From Prorocentrum cordatum (lineage: Eukaryota > Sar > Dinophyceae > Prorocentrales > Prorocentraceae): 35,000 nucleotides of DNA. The DNA lies in assembly GCA_963575745.1 (NCBI GenBank), contig CAUYUJ010015956.1, positions 99,836 to 134,835 of the forward strand, given 5' to 3'. Below are positions 9,331 to 17,703 of the stretch, in pieces (within the stretch, counting starts at the first letter, position 1; the number at the start of each line of letters is the position of its first letter). Below the pieces are notes generated by a model that did not search any database, was not told where the DNA came from, and saw only the letters and a program-made list of their open reading frames with translations. The translations under genes were made by a program, and so were the position numbers.

Positions 9331-10041
9331 TAAACCGAGCGCCCCGGAAACATATACCATACACTGTTGCGCAACAGGATTGCTCACAAGAGTATGCGCG
9401 CTCGCGAATCCTTGAGAGAACCATCGGGTTCCCAGCATTTTCATCACACGCGACCGAGCGGGCATGCATTTCCATCTTGTTTGTTCGCCCGCACATGCCG
9501 AAATCATTCGAACGCCCTTTCGCGCGTGCTCGGAGGGGATACGATCCCTGTCAAATAACACCATGCGGGCCACCCGCGCCCGCTGGCCGCGCGCGCATGC
9601 CGAAATTATTCCACAACCTTCCTCGCCGACGCGTGGACAGCATCATCGTCATCGGCATGATCAGCATCGGCGCCGTCATTGGCCGTGCCATCATCATCGT
9701 CATCCTCATCGTCGTCACCAACATCGCTACATTCATCATCGTGTCTGCCGTTACCGACGTCGCCATGACACCGCTCCCGTCCGAGTCACGGCGGCTCTGG
9801 CGACACGCCATGCCTTGCGAGTGCAGAGGGCGTCGTTCGGAAAAGCTCGAGACGTTGACGCCTGGGGACCGCGAAGTGCATAGCGTGTCACGCCGAAGCG
9901 TGGTGGGCCAGCACCTGCGGAACGACACGCTATCCAAAAGTCCCCGCCGGGAGGGCCCCGAGAGGCGGCCACTTCGACGGCCCTGGAGGCGGCAAGCGTG
10001 CAATCGGTGGGCGGCGTCGTCGTCGCCGTCGTCGTTAGAGG

Positions 10042-10231
10042 GTCGGGGAAACATAAGACTCGGGTTCGGGGGACTCGGGTTGGCCCGACGGAACCATCAC
10101 GGAAATGACGAGATCAAAACTGAAATTGGACGCGAGCCCCCGCTGCAAACATCCAATGAAAACTGAACCGTCAAAATCAAGAACCGTCGGCAAATCCGAG
10201 TTCCAGCGTACTCGAGCCTTACGTTTCCACG
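10042..10231. repeat. Inverted-repeat element, family H, copy 2
   Basis: The ends GTCGGGGAAACATAAGACTCG and CGAGCCTTACGTTTCCACG are inverted. AGAGG flanks both sides (10037-10041 and 10232-10236), a candidate 5-bp target duplication. The interior matches 245-457 (GACCGTCAAAATC, GTCGGCAA, CCGAGTTCC). Partial copies lie at about 10465-10530 and 10655-10755. Confidence 0.6.
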
Positions 10232-10794
10232 AGAGGATCGAGCTTCGAGGCGGGATCGAGCTTGGAGAAATGTTTCCCCATCATACTTAAGGACCGCATC
10301 CCATAATACTGTCGAGCACCCCGAAATGTATCGAAACATCGCCTGCCCAAGGCCCGACACGTGAAAACCGTCCCGTTTCGATACTCTCTTGGTGTTCGAA
10401 ACTTCTCTCTGGCGAGCAAGGCTAAAGCAAATTGGAACATCATAAACTCTGAAGCAACTGATACCCAATGAACACTGGACCGTCACAATCCAGGACGCGC
10501 TCGTCAAAAATCGTCGGCACTTGTGGACTCCAAAACCCGGATAGCAGGGCGCCAGAAGGGTGTCGACAGGTCTGCCGAAGAACTCTGGAAGGACCTGGAG
10601 AGAACTTCCGAAGGACCTCCTGGAGAGCTTCCGGACACACGCATTGGGAAACATGTAGAACAGGCCTCTCCAAAACCCGGGATGCGCTCGTCAAAAATCA
10701 ACGGCAAACCCGAGTTCCGGCGCACTCGAGCCTCACGCTTCCCCGTGAGAGCGTGCAGACGCTGGACGGCGTGCGTCGTCGTCGTCGTCTCTTC

Positions 10795-11040
10795 CGCCTC
10801 CGCCTCCGCCTCCTCCGCCTCCGCATGCGCCTCCGCCTCCGCCTCCTCCCCCTCCTCCTCCTCCTCCTCCTCCTCCTCCTCCTCCTCCTCCCTCCTCCTC
10901 CTCCTCCTCCTCCTCCTCCTCCTCCTCCCTCCCTCCTCCTCCTCCCCCTCCTCCTCCTCCTCCTCCTCCTCCTCCCCCTCGCTCCAAGAGGCCCCGAGGA
11001 GGAGGAGGAGGAGGAGGAGGAGGAGGAGGAGGAGGAGGAC
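10795..11040. repeat. (TCC)n block that flips to (GAG)n
   Basis: About 190 bases of TCC/CTC repeat on the plus strand (to about 10985) meet, after a spacer of roughly 15 bases with GCTCCAAGAGGCCCC, about 43 bases of GAG. The polarity switch makes a GAG/CTC inverted repeat that can form a long hairpin. Long frames here are poly-Ser/Leu/Pro/Glu/Arg artefacts. Confidence 0.92.
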
Positions 11041-11998
11041 GAGGACAACCGTCTCGCTCCTCGGCGGCCTCGCTGCAGGCGGCCGTGCTCTCCGTGCGGC
11101 CGCTCTCCTGCCGCGCGCCCGGGGCGCCCGCCGCCGGGCGGGCGTGTGGCGCCGCGGGCGGCGCGAGGGCGGCGGCGGCGGCGGCGCCCGGCGCCGCGCG
11201 CGGCCAGGGCTGGGCCGGCGGCGCCGTGTACGCCATGCCGCCGGGGGCCGCCTGAGGGCAGCTCCGTCGGTCCTCGACATTGGACGCCCGAAATGGGTAC
11301 GGAAACAATGGGTACAGTGCCCAACAACAAATGTTGTCCCAAACCAACAGCGGCCGCTGTTGGGCAGGCGGCCTTCTGTCTCGAGTGGACACAGGCCGCG
11401 GCGGCGCGGAGAGCGAGCCCTGTTCAAAAAGGACAGGAACTGCTGTTGTGCATTGTACCCATTCTTTCAGTGCCCATCTCGGGCGTCCAGATCGACGGCG
11501 AGGACCTTTCTGGAGCGCCTCCCGTAAGGAGCGCAGGCCGCGAAAGGCCTTCAATGTCGAGGACGCCCCCCCCGCCCCTCCCGAGCTCTCGGCGGGGAAG
11601 AGGAACTCGCGTCCCTCTTCCTCCCTCCGTCTCCTCCTCCTCCTCCTTTTTGTTGGACGTTGCTCAGACTTTGTCTACGTGGATGAAGCGTTCCTCCTCC
11701 TCCTCCTCTTCCCCCCTGGACGTCCTTGCCTAACCCTGGTTGTCCTCGTCTGACCTACTTCTCCCTAGCCGCCCTTCCTCTCCTCCTCCAGCTCGCCCAC
11801 ACTTGAGCGTCGTAACCTCGAAGGATCTTTAAAATCCCCTCAATAGGGGGTACCCAATTATTTTTCGGCGGCCTTATTCACAGAGTGGGGTCCCACCAGC
11901 AACAAGGGGTAGCTATCTATTTGTTCTGCGGCACCCGCCACGCGACAACGACGACGACAACGACGACGACAGCAACAGGGAGGGGGAGAGGAGGGATC
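11041..11998. other. No gene supported; GC-rich then mixed
   Basis: Long open frames run through 11041-11750 on both strands but are Arg/Ala/Pro/Gly-rich, as expected from base composition. An inverted pair is visible: ACATTGGACGCCCGAAATGGGTAC (11278) with the reversed GTACCCATTCTTTCAGTGCCC...GGGCGTCC (11456-11490). The block 11290-11490 may therefore be a foldback element. Nothing else is recognisable. Confidence 0.45.
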
Positions 11999-12050
11999 AG
12001 GAGGAGGAGGAGGAGGACGAGAAGGAGGACGAGGAGGAGGACGAGGAGGG
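11999..12050 (+). repeat. GAG/GAC-rich microsatellite
   Basis: An imperfect AGGAGG/ACGAGG run on the plus strand. It is preceded by short (ACG)n (11945-11970) and followed at 12156-12200 by four CGACGCTAG-like units. Confidence 0.8.
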
Positions 12051-12333
12051 GAGAGTTTTAGGACCAGTCCTATTCACCGCCGAGTGAAGACAAGTCGGGG
12101 GTCAAACCAAATCGACCTTACGAGGTTAATCCATACAAATTATTGCTGCTTCTCGCGAGTCGACGCTGACGGACGCTAGCCGACGCTAGTCGACGCTACA
12201 AACTCATCGGCGCTAAGTCTGTCCCTCCCGTCGGCTGCAAGCCGCTAGCAAACGCTAATCACGAGGGCATACCGGGCTCCCATGATTTGCTGCAAAAGCC
12301 TGCAGCCTGGACACCCCTGGGTAATGAACAACT

Positions 12334-12444
12334 CATGCCAGGAAGCTGTTCCTTCCCCACTATCGGCCTCCATGCCAGGAAGCTGTTCCTTCCCCACGAT
12401 CGGCCTCCATGCCAAGAAGCTGTTCCTTCCCCACCATCGGCCTC
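12334..12444 (+). repeat. 37-bp minisatellite, three units
   Basis: Three units start CATGCCAGGAAGCTGTTCC at 12334, 12371 and 12408 and differ at only a few bases. The array ends 53 bases from the right terminus of the retrotransposon and belongs to the host flank. Confidence 0.95.
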
Positions 12445-12497
12445 CAGGGGCCCGTACTAGACCTCGGGACCGACGAACACCGACTCGGGACGAAAAG

Positions 12498-12744
12498 CTA
12501 TTCTCCAGGGTCCCAAGACCGCTAACCAGCAAGAATATCCGACGCAGCAGCGGGAGACGAATCCAAACGCAACAGCGTGCACGTGAAGTGGCCCCTCGGG
12601 CCACAAGTGTGACTCTCCAAGCAAACGTCGAGCAGTGCTGAGAGGGGTGCAAGGCAGCACCACGCAGGCATGTAAGACAATTCTCAAACGAAACGAAAAG
12701 GAAATCGGTTAGCCGAAACTCGTAGGCCTTTTTCTCACGGCCAA
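12498..12744 (-). repeat. Retrotransposon split direct repeat B2 (3' terminus)
   Basis: 247 bp, 244 identical to B1 at 12867-13113. Its outer end carries the octamer CTATTCTC (plus strand, 12498-12505), which is the element terminus. It contains a 7-bp-stem, 3-base-loop hairpin, GTGGCCCCTCGGGCCAC (12588-12604). It is separated from A2 by a 31-bp linker. Confidence 0.95.
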
Positions 12745-12775
12745 GAGAACGGGAGGTGGTGGGGAAGCAGGATGG

Positions 12776-12874
12776 CAGAACTTGAGCCATCACAGTTGCA
12801 GTGACAGCAACATGATGTAGACCGGTATGCTACACAGGGACTGGGAGAAACCACATCTACATATTACTATTCTC
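12776..12874 (-). repeat. Retrotransposon split direct repeat A2 (internal)
   Basis: 99 bp, 98 identical to A1 at 19294-19392. The last eight bases on the plus strand (12867-12874, CTATTCTC) are shared with B1, so A2 and B1 overlap by exactly this octamer. It carries a copy of the ORF1 start codon region, which here leads into the repeats rather than a gene. Confidence 0.95.
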
Positions 12875-13113
12875 CAGGGTCCCAAGACCGCTAACCAGCA
12901 AGAGTATCCGACGCAGCAGCGGGAGACGAAGCCAAACGCAACAGCGTGCACGTGAAGTGGCCCCTCGGGCCACAAGTGTGACTCTCCAAGCAAACGTCGA
13001 GCAGTGCTGAGAGGGGTGCAAGGCAGCACCACGCAGGCATGTAAGACAATTCTCAAACGAAACGAAAAGGAAATCGGCTAGCCGAAACTCGTAGGCCTTT
13101 TTCTCACGGCCAA
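12867..13113 (-). repeat. Retrotransposon split direct repeat B1
   Basis: 247 bp, partner of B2. On the coding strand it begins just before the end of the recombinase gene, whose TAG stop (13078-13080) lies inside it. B1 ends at the octamer shared with A2. Confidence 0.95.
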
Positions 13114-14412
13114 ACCTCCCGAATTCCTCGGGACTGGTCTCTGGACCGTCATCTCCCGAAGCGAGTGCAAAAGCCTGGCAGGTAAAGAGCTGGCAGCGCG
13201 CTTCGCGCTTCGAATCTGAGAAGCGTCACACTTTTCAAGCTGCTTCAAAAGTTGGGCGTGCTTTTCATATCTTGTGACACTCTTGAAACTCACCCAACGG
13301 CCTCTCTTTTGGATTGACGGAAGGTCAGCTCTCTTCTCAAACCGATCGTTGGACGGGCCAGAGTGGCGCAACCGATGCGGCGAGCCGCCCACGGCCTGTA
13401 GCTTCAACCTCACCAGGGAGGCTTTGAACTCTCTCTCATAGGTGGCAAGATCAAAATCGAACACGCGCTCACCGACTTGGACTGAGTCTTTGAGCGCGGC
13501 CACAATGTCTCGGACCCACTCACGGCCGCACACCCCGACATCGACGGTGTCATCCGTCTGGCCAGTCTTGGTCCTCCGCCCGGACTCGGACGGCGCGAAG
13601 ACCACTGCCCAGCGGCCGGCAAAAGCACGGCCTGCCGCGGGCTGGCTACGGAGAATGTCGGCCTCTGAGAGCTCCAGGGTCTCCGAAGGCCTCGAGTACA
13701 AATCGGTCTGAAGCACCACGCAGGCGGCCATGCGCACCAGCCCGTGATTCAGCAGGTCCAGCGCGATGGCCCAGATCAGTATGAGCGGATAGGGTAGGCC
13801 AACAAGCCCGGGATCTGTCCGCTCCCAAGCCTTCAACTGCCTCCGAGCCCGTGGGAGCAACTGACGTCCGTCCTGAAAAGGCTCTCCTCGCAGCAAGATC
13901 CAGCCGAACAGGCCGTTGCGGCCCGTCCCAGGACCCATGCCATCGAAGAACATCTGAGTAAACCAGTGCACCATATTCTCGTCAGCGTCCTTTGCATTGT
14001 TGGTCTGGCGACCGACCCCGACGCACCACGCCTCGAAGTCCTCCAGCGCCGCCGTGTACAGCCTCCGAGTGGACTCTGCGACGGACAGCTCCCTCATGAA
14101 CTGCGCCCGCGAACGCCCACTGCCCTGAGCCCGACGGCGCCGGCTGGCGGCCTTGGCCTTAGCCGAGACCCGGCGGCGGGACGACTGGGAGGTCGAGAGC
14201 CTCCCCGCGCTTCCTGAGCCGGGCCCTCTCGGCGGCCCCCGTCCTGCCGAAGAGGACGCCGTGGCGCGTGAGGTAGTCGGTGGCTGCCCCACAAACCGCA
14301 TCGCCGCACGCTGCTTCGTCAGCACCGGGAACATCACGCCCAGCACGAAGACGACGGCCAGGCCGAACCAGTGCCGCCAAGGCAGCGTGCCACTCGCCGG
14401 CCCAAGGGGCAT
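13078..14412 (-). CDS. Tyrosine recombinase of the retrotransposon
   Basis: 444 residues from the ATG at 14412. The frame opens a little earlier, but only with a TTG. The catalytic set of the tyrosine recombinase (phage integrase) family is complete: Arg241 in YSRPSE, HRLR at 346-349 giving His346 and Arg349, Trp373 in RGRW, and the nucleophile Tyr382 in RYEK, nine residues after the Trp as is typical. An N-terminal core-binding-like region starts near residue 106 (FMRELSVAEST...). Before it come a hydrophobic stretch (about 12-31) and a Ser/Arg-rich basic region (about 79-102) that could be a nuclear signal. In DIRS-type elements this enzyme inserts circular cDNA. It is in the same frame as pol but separated by stops, and it ends inside B1. 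Confidence 0.93.
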   Translation of the reverse strand: MPLGPASGTLPWRHWFGLAVVFVLGVMFPVLTKQRAAMRFVGQPPTTSRATASSSAGRGPPRGPGSGSAGRLSTSQSSRRRVSAKAKAASRRRRAQGSGRSRAQFMRELSVAESTRRLYTAALEDFEAWCVGVGRQTNNAKDADENMVHWFTQMFFDGMGPGTGRNGLFGWILLRGEPFQDGRQLLPRARRQLKAWERTDPGLVGLPYPLILIWAIALDLLNHGLVRMAACVVLQTDLYSRPSETLELSEADILRSQPAAGRAFAGRWAVVFAPSESGRRTKTGQTDDTVDVGVCGREWVRDIVAALKDSVQVGERVFDFDLATYEREFKASLVRLKLQAVGGSPHRLRHSGPSNDRFEKRADLPSIQKRGRWVSFKSVTRYEKHAQLLKQLEKCDASQIRSAKRAASSLPARLLHSLREMTVQRPVPRNSGGLAVRKRPTSFG

Positions 14413-14601
14413 CGCCCCCACGGGCGGCCAGAGGTGCAACCTCGCTCAAGTATGACGCCCATCTCGAGCACAAAGCCGACGGATACTGACCCGCCAGGGC
14501 CGTGAGATTGCACCAGACGTGACCCCCAGAGCCATCAGGGACCCGAACTTTACCCACCAGCTGTTCATGTCGATGATGGGTACAGGGAGCCGACAGGCCC
14601 C
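14159..14601 (-). CDS. -1 frame continuation of the methyltransferase-like domain
   Basis: The pol frame stops at 14602-14604, but the -1 frame is open across the stop (from about 14779 down to 14159). Just after the crossover it contains a Cys/His cluster (PCTHHRHEQL), then WCNLTALAGQYP and LC, which looks like structured protein and not a random shadow. I infer the domain continues here through either a ribosomal -1 shift or a one-base deletion in this copy. No canonical X-XXY-YYZ slippery heptamer is visible near the stop. The segment beyond about 14430 overlaps the recombinase N-terminus in another frame and may not be translated. There is no start codon of its own that I would trust. Confidence 0.5.
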
Positions 14602-17600
14602 TCAGCTCCGGGACGTGAGCACCAGAGTCCACTTTTGATGAGGAGCACCATACGCACACATAGGAAATCGCACCCAAGACGCACCATGGAGACCAGCGAG
14701 GCGACCAATAGGAGGGAAACTCCAGAGCCCAGAGGTCATGGGGTTCTCGATGCTCCAGCCCACTCCACAACGTTGACACTCACGAACAACTTCAGCGGTA
14801 AACAACGCGAACTCAACCCCGAGACGCTCCAGGATTTCAGCTCGATGAAGATTACGGACTCCACGTCGAGCGTTGCTCCAGGCCCTGCACGGGGTCCCCA
14901 AGTGTACAGCCCAAACTCTTCCAGACCGAACCCAAGATAGGACGAGCAGCTGTGTTTTTCTCCTCGAGAGGTCATACTCGGCACCCTTCTTGATGTCAAA
15001 CGGGGCCGCTGTCCGCAGCCCAGCACGTCGCACGGCGGCGGTCAACCCCGCCGCACCTGCGAACAACTCCAGAAAGACGCGTGCATGTGAGGTGGAGGGA
15101 GGCGATGGTGATTCGGCGTGTTCTCTATGATCGGGAGGAGTGGACGAAGAGGATGAGCCCCCCTCCCCGACGCTCGCGGACGGCAACCAAGGGGCAACAG
15201 GCTGTCGCTCCCTCTTCTTCTGCAGCAGCCACTCAGGGTCGCGGGCCTGGCCCCTCCTCGACCCCTCGTCGACCACATTCAAGTCTGTCGGGACGTGCCT
15301 GACCCGCCACCGAACACGGCAGCCCACGCTATAGGCGGCCGCCTTTCGGCAAAACGAATTCAGAACGTGTGATCGGGCTCTGCCTTTGTCAAAGCAGCAG
15401 CAGCAAACAAGGTTGTCGCAAAGGCTGAGAGCGCGGTGCCCGTGGTGGGCGCGTGTCCGGCAAAAGCGCCTCAGGCCGGCCACGCAGATCCGGCCCTCCT
15501 TCACGTTGATGTGCTCGTCATACTTCCAACGACCCTCGACGGCGGTAGTCCACCCGAGGCTGCTGGTGAGGGCGGTCGGCAAGGCGGGCACGACGTTGAG
15601 CAACTCCACCTCCTGGGTCAGACCGGGGCGGCTAGCCCAGCGCCGCGGCGCACCGCGGCCGACAGCAGCTCGGCGAAACAGGAGCTTCCCCAGCTCGGTC
15701 TCGCGCCAGGCCCCTGCCGGCTGACCGCCCCGAACTCGGGCGTCTGCATGCTTGGGGGCCCCCTCGTCCAGCGTGGCCCCGAAGCCGTCGGTGACGCCTC
15801 GGAGCTGGTTGAGGTACGCCGCCGTGTAGGCGTCCGAGCTCCTGTCGGCCTCCACCTCCACGAATCGCCAACGCTCTCGCCAGCGATATGCGTCCCAGAC
15901 AGCACGAAGCGGCTTCTGCCCGTACATCAGGCAGAAGCCGGAGGACGACGAATCCGAAACGTGGACCTCGTCGGCGAGGGGCGCACTCAGATCGACCTCG
16001 GTCAAGAAACAGGCGATGGCGGCCATGCGGAGCTCCCCGCGGACCGCCGCGGGAAACGCCGCCCGCCGCCGACTGCCGTCGCCGATGAAGTGGTACACGC
16101 CTTGCAGGATGGACAGCAGGCAGGGCTGCAGCCCCAAGAGGGCCACGGCGTGCCCTGCCCAGACGCGGAGCTCGGCCCCCGTCGCGTGGCCCCGCTTCAG
16201 CAGGGCCTTGGTGGCGAAGTAGAAGCGCCAGACCCGCTTGGGCTTCTGGCGCACGCGGCGGTCGGTCCCGCACAGCACCAGGCCCAAACTCTCCAGCTCC
16301 TCCACCGCCACGTCCGCGGCGTGCAGGGCCAGCCCCGCCTCGGCAGCCCGCTCCTCGAAGGCCCGCACCCCGTGCTCGGCGTCGACGGCCGAGCCCCCCA
16401 CCCCTGTGAAGTTGTCCACGTACACGGCGGCCAGAGGCCGCCCAGGGCGCAGGAGGGGCGCAGGACGCTTGTCTCGAAGGAGTTGCCGATCTCCATCAGC
16501 AGCAGAGCGCCGAACCTGCTGAGTGACAGCCTCCTGGGCGAAGTACAGCGCCCAGGCCCGACCCATCGGTAAAACACGGAGGCAGGGGAACAGGAGCTCG
16601 CCTGCTCGGGCAGGAGTCCAGTCTCCCACATCGTCGTCCCACACGCGCGTGATGCCCATGTCCCAGTCCTCGATGGTCAGCGCGGAGTCGAACCCGAACC
16701 AGCTGCCCATCTCCTCGTTGGCGAGCTGGTAAAAACAATCCTTGACGTCGGCTCCTGAGAAGCGTGGCTCACAGACGCCACCAAAGCCTCCCAGAGCCGT
16801 AGCGTAGCTGCTGAGGTCGATCTCCGAAAGGCAGGCTGCACCTCCCAAGACCGTCCGAGGAGGGAGACGATGGCACATGTTCGTCGCCCTCGCGTCGCAG
16901 ATAAACCTGATGTTGCCGTCCTTCTTATGAACGAAAAAAGCGCCGCAGCGGGACTTGATGGCCCGCCTGAAACCCACGATGCCGATCTTAGCAAGTCGGC
17001 GAAAAAAGTCACGACGGAGCTCAGCATCACCGCGAAGCCGAGGATCCCAGTACGGCTCGGGCATCCCCCCAGCCTCTCGGACACGCTCGGCGATCTCGGG
17101 TTCTGAGAGCTCGATCTGGCTCTGGAAGTGTCTCAAAAAACCTGCAGCCTCGGCAGGTGGCAAGTCCGTCACGGGAACTGGGTTGATGTCCCCTTTGCAC
17201 ACCCTAAGGCGCGAGACGTCGTAGCTCGCCAAATGCTGCGGCTCCAGTTCATACTGGTCAGTGGATCTGAGGATCTCCCGGAGGGACCTCTCGCCGTCCA
17301 CCGCTTCGCTCGAGGGGTTCCCGTAGAAGTCGATCCGCTCCTGGACTGACTCCAGCACGCTGCGCTGCACTGCTGTGGGAGCTCCCCCGTACGGCCTAAC
17401 TCGTCGAGCTTTGTCGCATCCTGAATTCACACGTGAGGCGGCGAGGTAGTTGAGCATGTCAACCGCTTCGGAAACTCGCCGCTGCCTCTCAGTCCTGACT
17501 CTCCACCGTCGCACAGTGGAGCGGGGGGCACCAGACGGCCTTGCGTCGATGGCCACCTGCGGCAAGGGAAAAGGGTCGTTGTGAAACCACTGTCCGCGAG

Positions 17601-17703
17601 GCCACCATTCAGTCTTGGTCTGGCCTCCAGCTCCACGTCGAGGGCGCCCACCGTCATCAGGCGCGGCAGAGCCCTGCTGGTGAGCGCCAGGGAACACGGT
17701 CAT
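14602..17703 (-). CDS. Pol: reverse transcriptase - RNase H - C5-methyltransferase-like
   Basis: 1,033 residues from the ATG at 17703, chosen because it overlaps the gag stop as ATGA. An upstream open stretch in this frame only shadows gag. The RT domain spans roughly 240-480. FVHKKDGNIRFICDARATN precedes catalytic Asp319 in GADVKDCFY, and Tyr428-Val-Asp430-Asn431 replaces the usual YxDD. The RNase H-like region spans about 575-815, with Asp584 (HVSDSS), Glu736 (HINVKEG), Asp763 (LCDN) and Asp812 (NVVDEGSR). After a Ser/Pro linker, a methyltransferase-like domain begins at 877 (FLELFAGAAGL, SAM-binding motif I), with Pro938-Cys939 in GTPCRAWS and Glu986-Asn987 in SIENP, as in C5-cytosine methylases. 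No protease or integrase is seen; the recombinase downstream replaces the integrase. Confidence 0.9.
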   Translation of the reverse strand: MTVFPGAHQQGSAAPDDGGRPRRGAGGQTKTEWWPRGQWFHNDPFPLPQVAIDARPSGAPRSTVRRWRVRTERQRRVSEAVDMLNYLAASRVNSGCDKARRVRPYGGAPTAVQRSVLESVQERIDFYGNPSSEAVDGERSLREILRSTDQYELEPQHLASYDVSRLRVCKGDINPVPVTDLPPAEAAGFLRHFQSQIELSEPEIAERVREAGGMPEPYWDPRLRGDAELRRDFFRRLAKIGIVGFRRAIKSRCGAFFVHKKDGNIRFICDARATNMCHRLPPRTVLGGAACLSEIDLSSYATALGGFGGVCEPRFSGADVKDCFYQLANEEMGSWFGFDSALTIEDWDMGITRVWDDDVGDWTPARAGELLFPCLRVLPMGRAWALYFAQEAVTQQVRRSAADGDRQLLRDKRPAPLLRPGRPLAAVYVDNFTGVGGSAVDAEHGVRAFEERAAEAGLALHAADVAVEELESLGLVLCGTDRRVRQKPKRVWRFYFATKALLKRGHATGAELRVWAGHAVALLGLQPCLLSILQGVYHFIGDGSRRRAAFPAAVRGELRMAAIACFLTEVDLSAPLADEVHVSDSSSSGFCLMYGQKPLRAVWDAYRWRERWRFVEVEADRSSDAYTAAYLNQLRGVTDGFGATLDEGAPKHADARVRGGQPAGAWRETELGKLLFRRAAVGRGAPRRWASRPGLTQEVELLNVVPALPTALTSSLGWTTAVEGRWKYDEHINVKEGRICVAGLRRFCRTRAHHGHRALSLCDNLVCCCCFDKGRARSHVLNSFCRKAAAYSVGCRVRWRVRHVPTDLNVVDEGSRRGQARDPEWLLQKKRERQPVAPWLPSASVGEGGSSSSSTPPDHREHAESPSPPSTSHARVFLELFAGAAGLTAAVRRAGLRTAAPFDIKKGAEYDLSRRKTQLLVLSWVRSGRVWAVHLGTPCRAWSNARRGVRNLHRAEILERLGVEFALFTAEVVRECQRCGVGWSIENPMTSGLWSFPPIGRLAGLHGASWVRFPMCAYGAPHQKWTLVLTSRS

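Noticed and set aside
10468-11733. 421-residue plus-strand frame and overlapping minus-strand frames
   Set aside because: Most of the length is poly-Leu/Pro/Glu/Arg from TCC and GAG tracts, the rest is Arg/Pro-rich, and no domain is seen.
12245-12793. Minus-strand frame across B2 and the flank, sharing the ORF1 start
   Set aside because: It begins at the duplicated start in A2 and runs through terminal repeat and host minisatellite. It is a by-product of the repeat structure, not a gene.
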